Positions 1-6,945 of a stretch of 25,082 nucleotides of DNA are shown here, piece by piece. The notes under the pieces were generated by a model, which saw only the letters and a list, made by a program, of their open reading frames with translations, had not been told where the DNA came from and did no database searches. Source of the DNA: Ramicandelaber brevisporus (taxonomy: Eukaryota; Kickxellomycota; Ramicandelaberales; Ramicandelaberaceae); the NCBI GenBank assembly GCA_025201865.1, contig MU603028.1:1-25082 (forward strand), written 5' to 3'. A program made the position numbers and the translations under genes. Each line of letters opens with the position of its first letter. Within the stretch, counting starts at the first letter, position 1.

Positions 1-33
1 ACGCGCACGGAACGACCGCGGCACACGCGCAAG

Positions 34-975
34 ATGGCGCGCCGCCAAGCCGAAGAACTGGCCAGCTGCATCGGCATCTGTGGATTGCCGTGCGACAACA
101 CCATCTTTGGCACGCTGCCGGCTGAGACGATGGTCAAGAAGCAGGCTCACAGCGCGGCGAAGCACCAGCGCAAGCTGCAGCGGCGTGAAGAGGCTGAGAA
201 CAAGCGCATTCTGGCCCGCATCCCAACTGATCCAACCATCTTCATGGACGAAGACCAGCTCACCAAGCCGATCACGCGCACTATTCGCCACCAGCGCCGC
301 ATGTCTCGCCATGTTCTCGCTCGTCCGGTCTTCCGCGAGATGCTCACCAAAGGCGGTGGTGGTGGTGCTCGCGCGTCCATCTCAGGTCCATCGACTGCTG
401 CTCTGCGTCTGCCGCCGCCTGCCATCAAGCTTCCCGAGAGCCGCCGTCGCCGTCGCAGCAGTCTCATCAACCAGGTGTATCTCAAGCTGCTGCCCAACTC
501 GCCGTCGCTGTTCAAGCCAGATTTCCGCCACTCCACCTACAGCGGCAAGTCGCGCTCGCAGCTCGCCAAAGATGTGACCAAGAAGCGCGAGCAGGTGCCA
601 AATCTCCAGAAGATTCGCGAGCAGGCCAGCCGCAAGGCGATGGACGACGCCGTTGCCCGCATGCGCCACTCCGCCGAGCACTTGCCACAGCAGCAGCAGT
701 ATGTTCCAGCCAGCAGCTACACTCACAGCAGCGTGACTTCGTTTGATCAGTATGAGGCGGGCATGCCGCTTGGACTGCAGCGTCCGCGCCGCTCGTCGGA
801 TCTGGGCACGATGGCACTTGGTCATGATTTCGGCACGGCGCATCTCCGCATGCCGACTGGACAGAACACTGGCATTGACGAGAATCGCCAGTCTCAATCG
901 TCGTCTCGTCCGTGCACGCCATTGAATGATGTGACGCATCCATCCAAGATTTACAGCCCACTGGTCAAGCCGTAA
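34..975 (+). CDS. Basic low-complexity protein of unknown family, possibly 5'-truncated
   Basis: I do not recognise this 313-residue protein. It is strongly basic. An Arg/Lys-rich region at about residues 35-65 (KHQRKLQRREEAENKR) is probably helical. A Gly run sits near residue 105, an Arg cluster (RRRRRSS) near 137, and a second helical Lys/Arg-Gln stretch near 175-205. The C-terminal third is rich in Ser, Gln and Pro and has a PRRSS motif that looks like a basophilic kinase site. No signal peptide, membrane segment or catalytic motif is visible. The ATG at 34 has a good context (A at -3, G at +4), but the frame stays open to base 1, so the true start may lie outside the window. Arginine codons are almost all CGC/CGT, unlike the AGA-containing genes further right, which suggests good expression. 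It could be a nucleic-acid-binding or cytoskeletal regulatory protein, but nothing here proves that. Confidence 0.7.
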   Translation: MARRQAEELASCIGICGLPCDNTIFGTLPAETMVKKQAHSAAKHQRKLQRREEAENKRILARIPTDPTIFMDEDQLTKPITRTIRHQRRMSRHVLARPVFREMLTKGGGGGARASISGPSTAALRLPPPAIKLPESRRRRRSSLINQVYLKLLPNSPSLFKPDFRHSTYSGKSRSQLAKDVTKKREQVPNLQKIREQASRKAMDDAVARMRHSAEHLPQQQQYVPASSYTHSSVTSFDQYEAGMPLGLQRPRRSSDLGTMALGHDFGTAHLRMPTGQNTGIDENRQSQSSSRPCTPLNDVTHPSKIYSPLVKP

Positions 976-1235
976 GCCTCCTTTTTGATTGCTTCACATC
1001 TCGCAGTATCTGTTTTTTTTTTACTTGCAGTATCACTCACTCCGTTTACTTTGCAGTTCTATCACCAAATCTTCTTCTTTGCAGCACAGCTCCACTTCTC
1101 ACAACTGTAACACTAGCTCTCTTCCTCATATAATAACAAATACCTCACATATCATCACATTTTGTAGCACTTCATTGTTTTTTTTTTAAGTATTATACCA
1201 ACACAAGGCGGCTCTAACTCATGATGATAGAGAGA

Positions 1236-1242
1236 TGACTCA
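1236..1242. promoter_or_regulatory. TGACTCA, candidate bZIP (Gcn4/AP-1 type) site
   Basis: An exact TGACTCA heptamer, the established core for Gcn4/AP-1 family bZIP factors. It lies about 320 bases upstream of the TATA element of the small secreted peptide gene. A 7-mer can occur by chance, so function is inferred only. Confidence 0.3.
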
Positions 1243-1359
1243 CAGTCAAACAGCAGTTCATCTGTTATGGATCCGAACAACCCTATGGTTTCCTCATCGA
1301 TCTCGTCGCATTTACACCATTTTAAAATGAGTATCTATTGTTAGAATGTCGCTGTAATC

Positions 1360-1369
1360 GCGTGCACGC
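1360..1369. promoter_or_regulatory. Perfect 10 bp palindrome GCGTGCACGC
   Basis: GCGTGCACGC reads the same on both strands and lies about 190 bases upstream of the TATA element at 1559. Such symmetry fits a dimeric transcription factor site. No specific factor is recognised. Confidence 0.3.
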
Positions 1370-1558
1370 ACTTATCGAGGGTGCTGCGACCAGGGTATTT
1401 CGCCTCTCATGGTTACACCGAGTCGAACATTCCGTAAAACATTGACGCGGGACATCAGTTACTTCTGGGGCACTGGCACTCATCTCTGGTGATTGCGTGC
1501 TCAGTGTAGCATTTGATAAGACACAACCTCTCTATCCTCCATTCACCCACATCAACGC

Positions 1559-1565
1559 TATAAAG
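1559..1565 (+). promoter_or_regulatory. TATA box (TATAAAG) of small secreted peptide gene
   Basis: TATAAAG lies 117 bases before the ATG at 1682. A CT-rich leader follows, as expected for the start-site region of a well-expressed fungal gene. Position and leader composition support a core promoter. The initiation site itself cannot be read from sequence. Confidence 0.55.
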
Positions 1566-1681
1566 TCCCATTGAGATTGCCTCGATTCTTCCACCTCCAC
1601 GTCGCATTCTGCTCTGACTTTATCCTCACAACTAACTCGCCATCACCATCGTCATCCTTTTCTCTGTCGCTTTTTACAACT

Positions 1682-1798
1682 ATGCGCGTCCTCGCTGTCC
1701 TCGCTCTTCTCGCCGCCGTCGCTGTTGCCAACCCGGCTCCTGTCGCTGAGCCACGCCGTCCTCGCTCTACCAACCCAAAGGCTGCCGAGAACATCTAA
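1682..1798 (+). CDS. Small predicted secreted peptide, 38 aa
   Basis: A 38-residue protein of unknown family. Residues 1-16 (MRVLAVLALLAAVAVA) form a textbook signal peptide: Arg at position 2, a Leu/Ala/Val core and an AVA-type signal peptidase site before Asn17. The remaining 22 residues are Pro- and Arg-rich, starting NPAPVAEP, with a dibasic RR at 25-26 and an RPR triplet, and contain no Cys. The open frame reaches back to another ATG at 1571. I chose the ATG at 1682 because it places the signal peptide at the N-terminus, directly after a CT-rich leader and 117 bases after a TATA box. All Arg codons are CGC/CGT and all Leu codons CTC/CTT, matching the biased codon use of highly expressed genes. 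No splice donor of the GTAAGT or GTATGT type lies inside it, so a longer spliced product seems unlikely. Possible roles are a secreted signal, antimicrobial or effector-like peptide, or a peptide precursor; none is shown. Confidence 0.6.
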   Translation: MRVLAVLALLAAVAVANPAPVAEPRRPRSTNPKAAENI

Positions 1799-1976
1799 TC
1801 AGCATCTGAGTTAAATATGTCTTTGCAAGAGTTCTTACTAGTCCATTTAATTCCTTTCAAATTCATCGAACTACTTCTAAAAGATATCATTTGTTAAAGA
1901 GTAACGGTTTGTGGGAGAAGAATACATTTAACGTTTAGCTGAGAGAAAGAATACAAATATAACGCGAGAACGTTAC

Positions 1977-3071
1977 TTAGCAGCGCAGATTGAATTGAAT
2001 GTCCCAGGCGGCGCGATGGGATGTCAAGCTATAGAACTTCATTCCACTCTGACAGTTATTATCTTCAATCGGCACCGCCAGTCCCGTCTGCGTGTCCACA
2101 CCCATATCCACACACGTGTCGTTGGTAAACCAATATTCCAAATCATCGGTCGTTCCAGATCTACTTTGAGCCCATACCTCATGCGGCCCGTGGATATACT
2201 GCAGGATCTGTGGTGGGACTTGAGAAACCAAGTCAATGTTGAGAGTAACACGATAGCACCAGCGCTGGCGGTCTGCATCACAAAGCTCACGACCGACCAA
2301 GAGGGCAAAGTTGCGGTTGCCGATACGAGGCGCACCAAATGTGCTGGTAATGATATGGACTGGTGGCAGTGGAACTTGGTTGAGCGCTCGAAGAGTCGTG
2401 TTCTTGTGTTCGAGTTCACGCTCGAGCTCAAGAGCCATCATCGTTGCAATGGCACCGCCGAGAGAATGGCCAGTGACAACCACCTCCACTGGGTCTGCAT
2501 TCGAGGCGGATTGATGACTACTGCGACGATTGCCTTGATGCGCTGCTTCTGGCTGTCGAAGAAGCTCGATTTGATGCATGATATCCGGAATCATTGGTCG
2601 ACCAGTTAATTCAAACGCTTCGGCAAACCCACGATGCACCGCAGCGCCGCTTTCATCATCCGGGAACATATAGTCCGCTTTGCCAAACCGAATGTTGAGA
2701 AGCCAATTCTTCCAATTACGGCTGCCTCTAATTGCGGCTACGACTCGCCGCTCATTGTCAACCACACCAACGTATGCTTGGAGACCAGTATCGTTGCCCA
2801 AAGTGTAGCCCACGATGCGCATCGGACCTGCATCGAGGCAGTGTGGATCGCATGTCCAGTTCATGAGAGCGGGACTGTCGCAATAGGCTGCTGCAGCCCA
2901 TCTTGCATGTTGACGAAGCTGCCCGATATCGGCGGCTGGCGGCTGCTTCCAAGGAATGTCTGGGTGGCCACCGTCGGGCTTGAAGGCAGCAGAGGCAGAA
3001 GCAGAAGTAAGAGCAGTAGCCGGCAGTAGTAGCGGCAGAGCTACGGGAGTCAAGAAGTAGATGAACTTCAT
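1977..3071 (-). CDS. Secreted class-3 (fungal-type) lipase
   Basis: A 364-residue triacylglycerol lipase/esterase of the fungal class-3 family (Rhizomucor lipase type), which hydrolyses ester bonds of lipids outside the cell. Residues 1-21 are a signal peptide. The nucleophile elbow GHSLGG is at 201-206 with Ser203. The acid is Asp280 in NIDLVSQVPP and the base is most likely His352 near the C-terminus (SHRAAW), giving a full triad. The oxyanion/lid region IRGSRNWKNW at 114-123 matches the family pattern RGSxxxxNW. Four N-glycosylation sequons (Asn71, 93, 224, 317) and eight cysteines, including the C-terminal residue, fit an extracellular disulfide-bonded protein. A Ser/Gln/His-rich insertion of about 20 residues (173-193) precedes the catalytic strand. 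The gene is convergent with the small peptide gene and diverges from the YchF gene across 136 bp. The substrate cannot be predicted. Confidence 0.93.
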   Translation of the reverse strand: MKFIYFLTPVALPLLLPATALTSASASAAFKPDGGHPDIPWKQPPAADIGQLRQHARWAAAAYCDSPALMNWTCDPHCLDAGPMRIVGYTLGNDTGLQAYVGVVDNERRVVAAIRGSRNWKNWLLNIRFGKADYMFPDDESGAAVHRGFAEAFELTGRPMIPDIMHQIELLRQPEAAHQGNRRSSHQSASNADPVEVVVTGHSLGGAIATMMALELERELEHKNTTLRALNQVPLPPVHIITSTFGAPRIGNRNFALLVGRELCDADRQRWCYRVTLNIDLVSQVPPQILQYIHGPHEVWAQSRSGTTDDLEYWFTNDTCVDMGVDTQTGLAVPIEDNNCQSGMKFYSLTSHRAAWDIQFNLRC

Positions 3072-3207
3072 CTCGGACGATAAACGAGTGGTAGATGAAG
3101 AGCGAGCGAGAGAGAAATAAAAAGAAAAAGAGAAAAGTCAAAGTTCGTCACAAAAAGCAGCAAAACAAAAAGACAAAAAAAGCCGACTACAGATCGCTTT
3201 TTCGGAA
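3072..3207. promoter_or_regulatory. Short divergent promoter, lipase / YchF-like gene
   Basis: These 136 bp separate two divergent start codons and must hold both promoters and leaders. The middle is a purine-rich run (3095-3180) of GA and A tracts on the plus strand. I see no clear TATA box or other recognisable site. Confidence 0.5.
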
Positions 3208-4620
3208 ATGAGTGCACTTCGACTGACGACCGGCGTTCCTGTGAGGGCGAGCAGAGCAATGATTCCCCTGACGAGGTTGTTTGTGTCTCGGACATCCTGG
3301 CAGCAACAGCCTCGGTCATTAGTCCAACAGCCGATGATTCGTCCAATCTCATTCAGCGCACCATCGTTTGCCAAAGCAGCCACTGCATCATCGTCATCGT
3401 CATCATCATCATCATCGTCAGCAACCAAGCCGAAGGTCATGTTTGGCAGACCTGGCAACAACTTGAAGGTTGGATTTGTCGCAATGCCGAATTCAGGCAA
3501 ATCGTCACTGTTCAATGTGCTCACTTCCTCTGATGTTCTCGTTGCTCCATATCCGTTCGCAACCATCAATCCAGCTGAAGCTCGAGTGGCTGTCCCAGAT
3601 GCCAAGCTCACTCGCCTCGCTCAAATCTTTGGTAGCCAATCTGTGATCCCTGCATACTTGACTGTGATGGACATTGCCGGTCTCGTTAAAGGCGCAGCCG
3701 AAGGTCAAGGATTGGGCAACGCCTTCTTGGCTAACATCCGTGCAGTCGATGCGATCTTCCATGTGGTTAGAGTATTCGAAGACCCAGATGTTCCCCATGT
3801 CGAAGGGACACTCGATCCAGTTCGAGACATGGTGATTATTCACGAAGAATTGCGGTTAAAAGATTTGGAGTTGCTGAGCGGACGAATTGCACAATTGGAG
3901 AAGCAGGTCAAGAGAGGTGCAAATGGGAATCAGATGATGGGGAAAGCTTGGAAGACTGAGCTTGATGTATTGGTTAGAGCTCACGACTGGATTGGAGCAG
4001 ACAAGGATGTGAGAAACGGGGAATGGTCAGAGGCGGATATTGAGATTTTGAATCCACTGCAGTTGCTGACAGCGAAGCCAATGGTGTATTTGGCAAATGT
4101 TTCAGAAACGGAATATGCATCAAACAGTAGCAAATGGCTGCCGAAGATTGAGGAGTGGGTTCGAGCCAACAATGTCAATAATGAGACCAGCAGAGTTCTC
4201 ACGTATTGTGGAGAGCTGGAGGCGGCTGTTGCCGAGCTCAACGATGGTGGTAAAAGCACGGATGGAACCGAGTATTTGACCAGTCTTGGCACTAAATCAG
4301 CTCTGCCAGAGATCATTCTTTCAGGATACAAGGCGCTTGATCTGATGCATTTCCACACGGCTGGTCCGCAGCAGGCAAGAGCATGGACAATCAGGAGAGG
4401 GACCAAGGCTCCACAGGCAGCAGGTGTTATCCACACTGATTTTGAGAAGAGCTTCATCGCTGCTGAAACGTATTCATTTGCCGATCTTGAACAGTTTGGC
4501 AGCGAGGCAGCTGTTAAGTCCGCTGGCAAGTATCAGTCTCGAGGCAAAGACTATGTGGTTCAGGAAAATGATATTGTGCTATTCAAGTTTAATGCAGCAA
4601 ACACTTCAAAGAAGCACTAA
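3208..4620 (+). CDS. YchF/Ola1-family P-loop NTPase, mitochondrial-type
   Basis: A 470-residue Obg-like ATPase of the YchF/Ola1 family. Residues 1-87 form an extension rich in Arg, Ser and Gln with no Asp or Glu, ending in a run of 11 Ser (61-71), as expected of a mitochondrial targeting sequence. The NTPase core follows: P-loop AMPNSGKSS at 92-100, DIAGLVKGAAEGQGLG (Walker B/G3) at 155-170, and NVSE at 297-300, the family's NxxE replacement for NKxD linked to ATP preference. A coiled-coil insert lies at about 205-270. The C-terminal TGS domain spans about 387-465 and includes VIHTDFEKSFIAAE. The first P-loop Gly, normal in family members (GLPNVGKST), is Ala92 here, and V of NVGK is Ser. The yeast mitochondrial paralogue Ylf2 is the closest functional parallel. 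The cytosolic Ola1 copy is expected elsewhere in the genome. It converges on PAP1 with only 79 bp between stop codons. Confidence 0.92.
   Translation: MSALRLTTGVPVRASRAMIPLTRLFVSRTSWQQQPRSLVQQPMIRPISFSAPSFAKAATASSSSSSSSSSSATKPKVMFGRPGNNLKVGFVAMPNSGKSSLFNVLTSSDVLVAPYPFATINPAEARVAVPDAKLTRLAQIFGSQSVIPAYLTVMDIAGLVKGAAEGQGLGNAFLANIRAVDAIFHVVRVFEDPDVPHVEGTLDPVRDMVIIHEELRLKDLELLSGRIAQLEKQVKRGANGNQMMGKAWKTELDVLVRAHDWIGADKDVRNGEWSEADIEILNPLQLLTAKPMVYLANVSETEYASNSSKWLPKIEEWVRANNVNNETSRVLTYCGELEAAVAELNDGGKSTDGTEYLTSLGTKSALPEIILSGYKALDLMHFHTAGPQQARAWTIRRGTKAPQAAGVIHTDFEKSFIAAETYSFADLEQFGSEAAVKSAGKYQSRGKDYVVQENDIVLFKFNAANTSKKH
3388..3420 (+). repeat. TCA/TCG trinucleotide repeat, poly-Ser tract
   Basis: Eleven consecutive TCA or TCG codons encode a Ser run at the end of the presequence of the YchF-like protein. 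It is length-variable in principle and lies outside the folded domains. Confidence 0.9.
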
Positions 4621-4699
4621 ATGACAATTTTCTCTACAATGATATTTGTATTTATCAGATTTAACTTATTTAATTTAAAGAGAAGAGGTGAGGTGAGAG

Positions 4700-6652
4700 T
4701 TAATTCTTAAGAGAGACCTTAATAGAATCTGATGAGATGTTGGCAGTAAGTAAGCTATGATCAATGGTATGATCAACAGCAGCTGGGTTTGCGATAGCCA
4801 GTGACTCCAATGCCAGATCTCGTGTCGTAGTCGAGCCGCTTGAGTTCGCAGCAGCAGAGGCAGCAGAAGCAGTAGTACCACCATTCGCTTGCACTGTTGA
4901 TGATGTCGCATTTGCAGTGGAGAGTGCATCCTGAACACGCGCCATTCTATTCATTCCTTGAGCCTCGGATGAGCCAAGCACGGCTGCAGTTTTTGCGGTG
5001 GTGGCCTTTGATCTCTTGGACGTGTCCTTGGCCGGATTAACCTTAGCATTTTCCATTTCCTCAGCCCTCCGTTTGACCAATCTTTCACGCTTGACTTGAC
5101 GCTCACGCTGCTTTTCCACAAATGATTCTGGGGGATTGCTAATGAGGACAGAAGGCAGCTGATCTTGTCTAAGGGTGCTAATGTGTAGACCCATAGTGTC
5201 TTGGTTAAAGCTAGTATAGTTATTGTAAACAAGGTTAGCAAAGTCACGTACGGCAGATGTCAGCTCAATTACACGAGTTGCCCCTTTGGCTGAAATTGGC
5301 TTCAATTCCGGATCCAGTCCAACAAAGAAACAAATTGTGTAAATCTTAGTTACTCCGTCAGTATTGTTATTATCATTACTGTCACTATCACATATACTCT
5401 CTGGAATTATTCCTTTCTTTGCATTTTCTACATCTTGAACAGTGCGACAGTTAGCGACTCTTTCCAAAGGCTTAATATAAGGATGAGCACGACGCAGGAA
5501 TGTTTCCAATTTGCCCACCAAGCGACGTATACGAGATTCAACATAGCCCGACCACTTTCTAAACGTTTCAGCATCGGGAGAAGATGCAACAACTGAGATA
5601 TAATGATCGTATCTATAATAGAAATCATCCTTAGTCCAAAGCTGCTCCCAGCTTGCATTTCCATTTACAATTTTCGACATGATATCCTCAGCTCTGGATA
5701 GCTCCTCAGCCATTATATCTCTAGTGGATCTAGTCACGTTGAAAGTCGAGTTTTGAGCAGGATAGGCAGGAGTAATGATTGGCATCAAATGCAGTGCATC
5801 GCCTGGATAGATCTGAGGATTCCAAACTGGAGTGGAAAGCGGACCAGATGTGATTGGCTTGATCAATACTGGGGATGGCCATCTCCATCTTGAGAATATC
5901 GCAAAAAAGAATTTCAATAAATGGGCAGCAGATATATTGGGAAACTCATTATGAGCCAACTGGCACGCCTTCACAGTTAAAAGAGACCATGAAATTCCAC
6001 CCAAAAATCCATAAATATTTCCATAGATGGCTCTGCGCTTGGCCCATAGCTTAATGGCACGCGATGCTATTCTAAATACATCCAGCATGTTCAACTGAGA
6101 CACTTTATCCAACAATTCATCGGTTACACGAGGGCCATTGAGTGATCTGATATCTTGCAAGTCAATATTAAGCAACACGCTGTCGTCTGTTAGTTTCAAG
6201 TCATCTGGAATGCTGGGCATGGCTAGTCTCGCAAATGCCAAATCCAAAGGCACGTTTATCATTCTGAGTGTGATGATTGGCACAAATCCATCAGCAACTG
6301 GCGTCAATTCGCTTACATCAGGTAACTCTTTCAGCATTTCATAAAAGTCTCTAAAGAAATCATCTCTTGTAATGCGCTCAGGCACTACACACAATGTATC
6401 GATATCAGCATCGCTTCCATGAACTCCCTGTCGAAATGATCCAAATGTAAATATTTTGCTGCCAAATTTAGCTGCTACTTGTGCTGGGAATCCCTTCTTG
6501 CGAGCTGTCTCGGCTACAAACTCTCGAAGCAACTTGTTGACACGTCCAAGCACAATCTCGCGATTAGCCTGCTCCTCTTTGCGCTCATACATTCCCTCAG
6601 AATGAAGAACTGCCGTGAGTGTCTCATCTAGCTGTGTGTCGTTCAGTGCCAT
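4700..6652 (-). CDS. PAP1: Nuclear poly(A) polymerase
   Basis: A 650-residue canonical poly(A) polymerase, which adds A tails to pre-mRNA 3' ends with the cleavage/polyadenylation complex in the nucleus. The nucleotidyltransferase motif FGSFRQGVHGSDADID is at 70-85 with catalytic Asp83 and Asp85; the third Asp is Asp137 in VPLDLAFAR. The central domain has RSLNGPRVTDE and RAIKLWAKRRAIYGNIYGF. The RNA-binding domain follows (LMPIITPAYPAQNST; WSGYVESRIRRLVGKLE). The C-terminal 130 residues are basic (KRERLVKRRAEE) and then Ala/Ser/Thr-rich, fitting nuclear localisation signals. The start is the ATG at 6652. The open frame continues upstream without an ATG to a TAA, and no ATG exists on this strand up to the neighbouring gene's stop codon. 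The conserved segment before the first helix (GVTxPIS-like in other fungi) is therefore absent or encoded in an exon I cannot see. Confidence 0.96.
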   Translation of the reverse strand: MALNDTQLDETLTAVLHSEGMYERKEEQANREIVLGRVNKLLREFVAETARKKGFPAQVAAKFGSKIFTFGSFRQGVHGSDADIDTLCVVPERITRDDFFRDFYEMLKELPDVSELTPVADGFVPIITLRMINVPLDLAFARLAMPSIPDDLKLTDDSVLLNIDLQDIRSLNGPRVTDELLDKVSQLNMLDVFRIASRAIKLWAKRRAIYGNIYGFLGGISWSLLTVKACQLAHNEFPNISAAHLLKFFFAIFSRWRWPSPVLIKPITSGPLSTPVWNPQIYPGDALHLMPIITPAYPAQNSTFNVTRSTRDIMAEELSRAEDIMSKIVNGNASWEQLWTKDDFYYRYDHYISVVASSPDAETFRKWSGYVESRIRRLVGKLETFLRRAHPYIKPLERVANCRTVQDVENAKKGIIPESICDSDSNDNNNTDGVTKIYTICFFVGLDPELKPISAKGATRVIELTSAVRDFANLVYNNYTSFNQDTMGLHISTLRQDQLPSVLISNPPESFVEKQRERQVKRERLVKRRAEEMENAKVNPAKDTSKRSKATTAKTAAVLGSSEAQGMNRMARVQDALSTANATSSTVQANGGTTASAASAAANSSGSTTTRDLALESLAIANPAAVDHTIDHSLLTANISSDSIKVSLKN

Positions 6653-6661
6653 TGCCAAAGC

Positions 6662-6716
6662 CTGAAAACAAAAAAGAACTAGCTGCGTCTGCTGCTGCGT
6701 CTGTTGCTGCGTTTAC
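6662..6716 (-). other. Possible 5' UTR intron of PAP1
   Basis: Reading the minus strand, a GTAAAC donor-like sequence at 6716 is followed 55 bases later by a strong polypyrimidine tract and CAG ending at 6662, ten bases before the ATG. This resembles a short fungal intron. No branch-point sequence is convincing, and no coding exon with an ATG exists upstream, so it would lie wholly in the leader. Confidence 0.25.
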
Positions 6717-6945
6717 AACTGCGATGTCCAAGTGTAAGTTGAGCGTGTTCTTCGAGAAAGTAGCGTCAGCGTTGTCGTCGACGATGATGATAACAGCTTT
6801 TCTTTGTTGTTTTTATTTTCTTTTCTTTTTATTTTTCTGTGCGAAGCAAAATTGGATTGCGAAATGAACAGAAGTAATGGAAGGGAATGTAAAAAGGTGT
6901 TTAATGAAATCAAAAAGGAAGGAAGGAATGGAAGCGAATTGCTGT

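Larger units (their letters stand above)
976..1681. other. 706 bp intergenic region, 3' UTR plus promoter
   Basis: The first 225 bases are T-rich and look like the 3' UTR and termination region of the upstream gene, with runs of eight to ten T. From about 1200 to 1550 the composition is balanced and no frame is coding. This part holds a TGACTCA motif, a perfect 10 bp palindrome and, near its right end, a TATA element. The last 110 bases are a pyrimidine-rich leader running into the small peptide gene. I looked for tRNA and snoRNA boxes and found none that hold up. Confidence 0.55.

Noticed and set aside
989-1189. 66-residue open frame after the first gene
   Set aside because: It encodes Ser/Phe/Thr/His-rich sequence from a T-rich 3' UTR, starts without a good context and resembles no protein.
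1220-1300. ATGATGA resembling a C box of a C/D snoRNA
   Set aside because: No CTGA D box occurs at a suitable distance and no terminal stem is visible.
1409-1440. GTCGAAC resembling a tRNA T-loop
   Set aside because: The flanking bases do not form a T-stem, and no acceptor or anticodon stem can be found upstream.
1995-2609. 204-residue plus-strand frame opposite the lipase
   Set aside because: It lies antisense to a lipase with an intact triad; its sequence shows no domain and is a mirror of the lipase codons.
3138-3611. Minus-strand frame with a poly-Asp run
   Set aside because: The Asp run is the reverse reading of the TCA/TCG serine repeat in the YchF-like gene, and the rest has no protein character.
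6619-6867. Plus-strand 82-residue frame across the PAP1 start, ending in a hydrophobic stretch
   Set aside because: It overlaps the conserved N-terminus of Pap1 antisense, and the Phe-rich part comes from a T-rich spacer.
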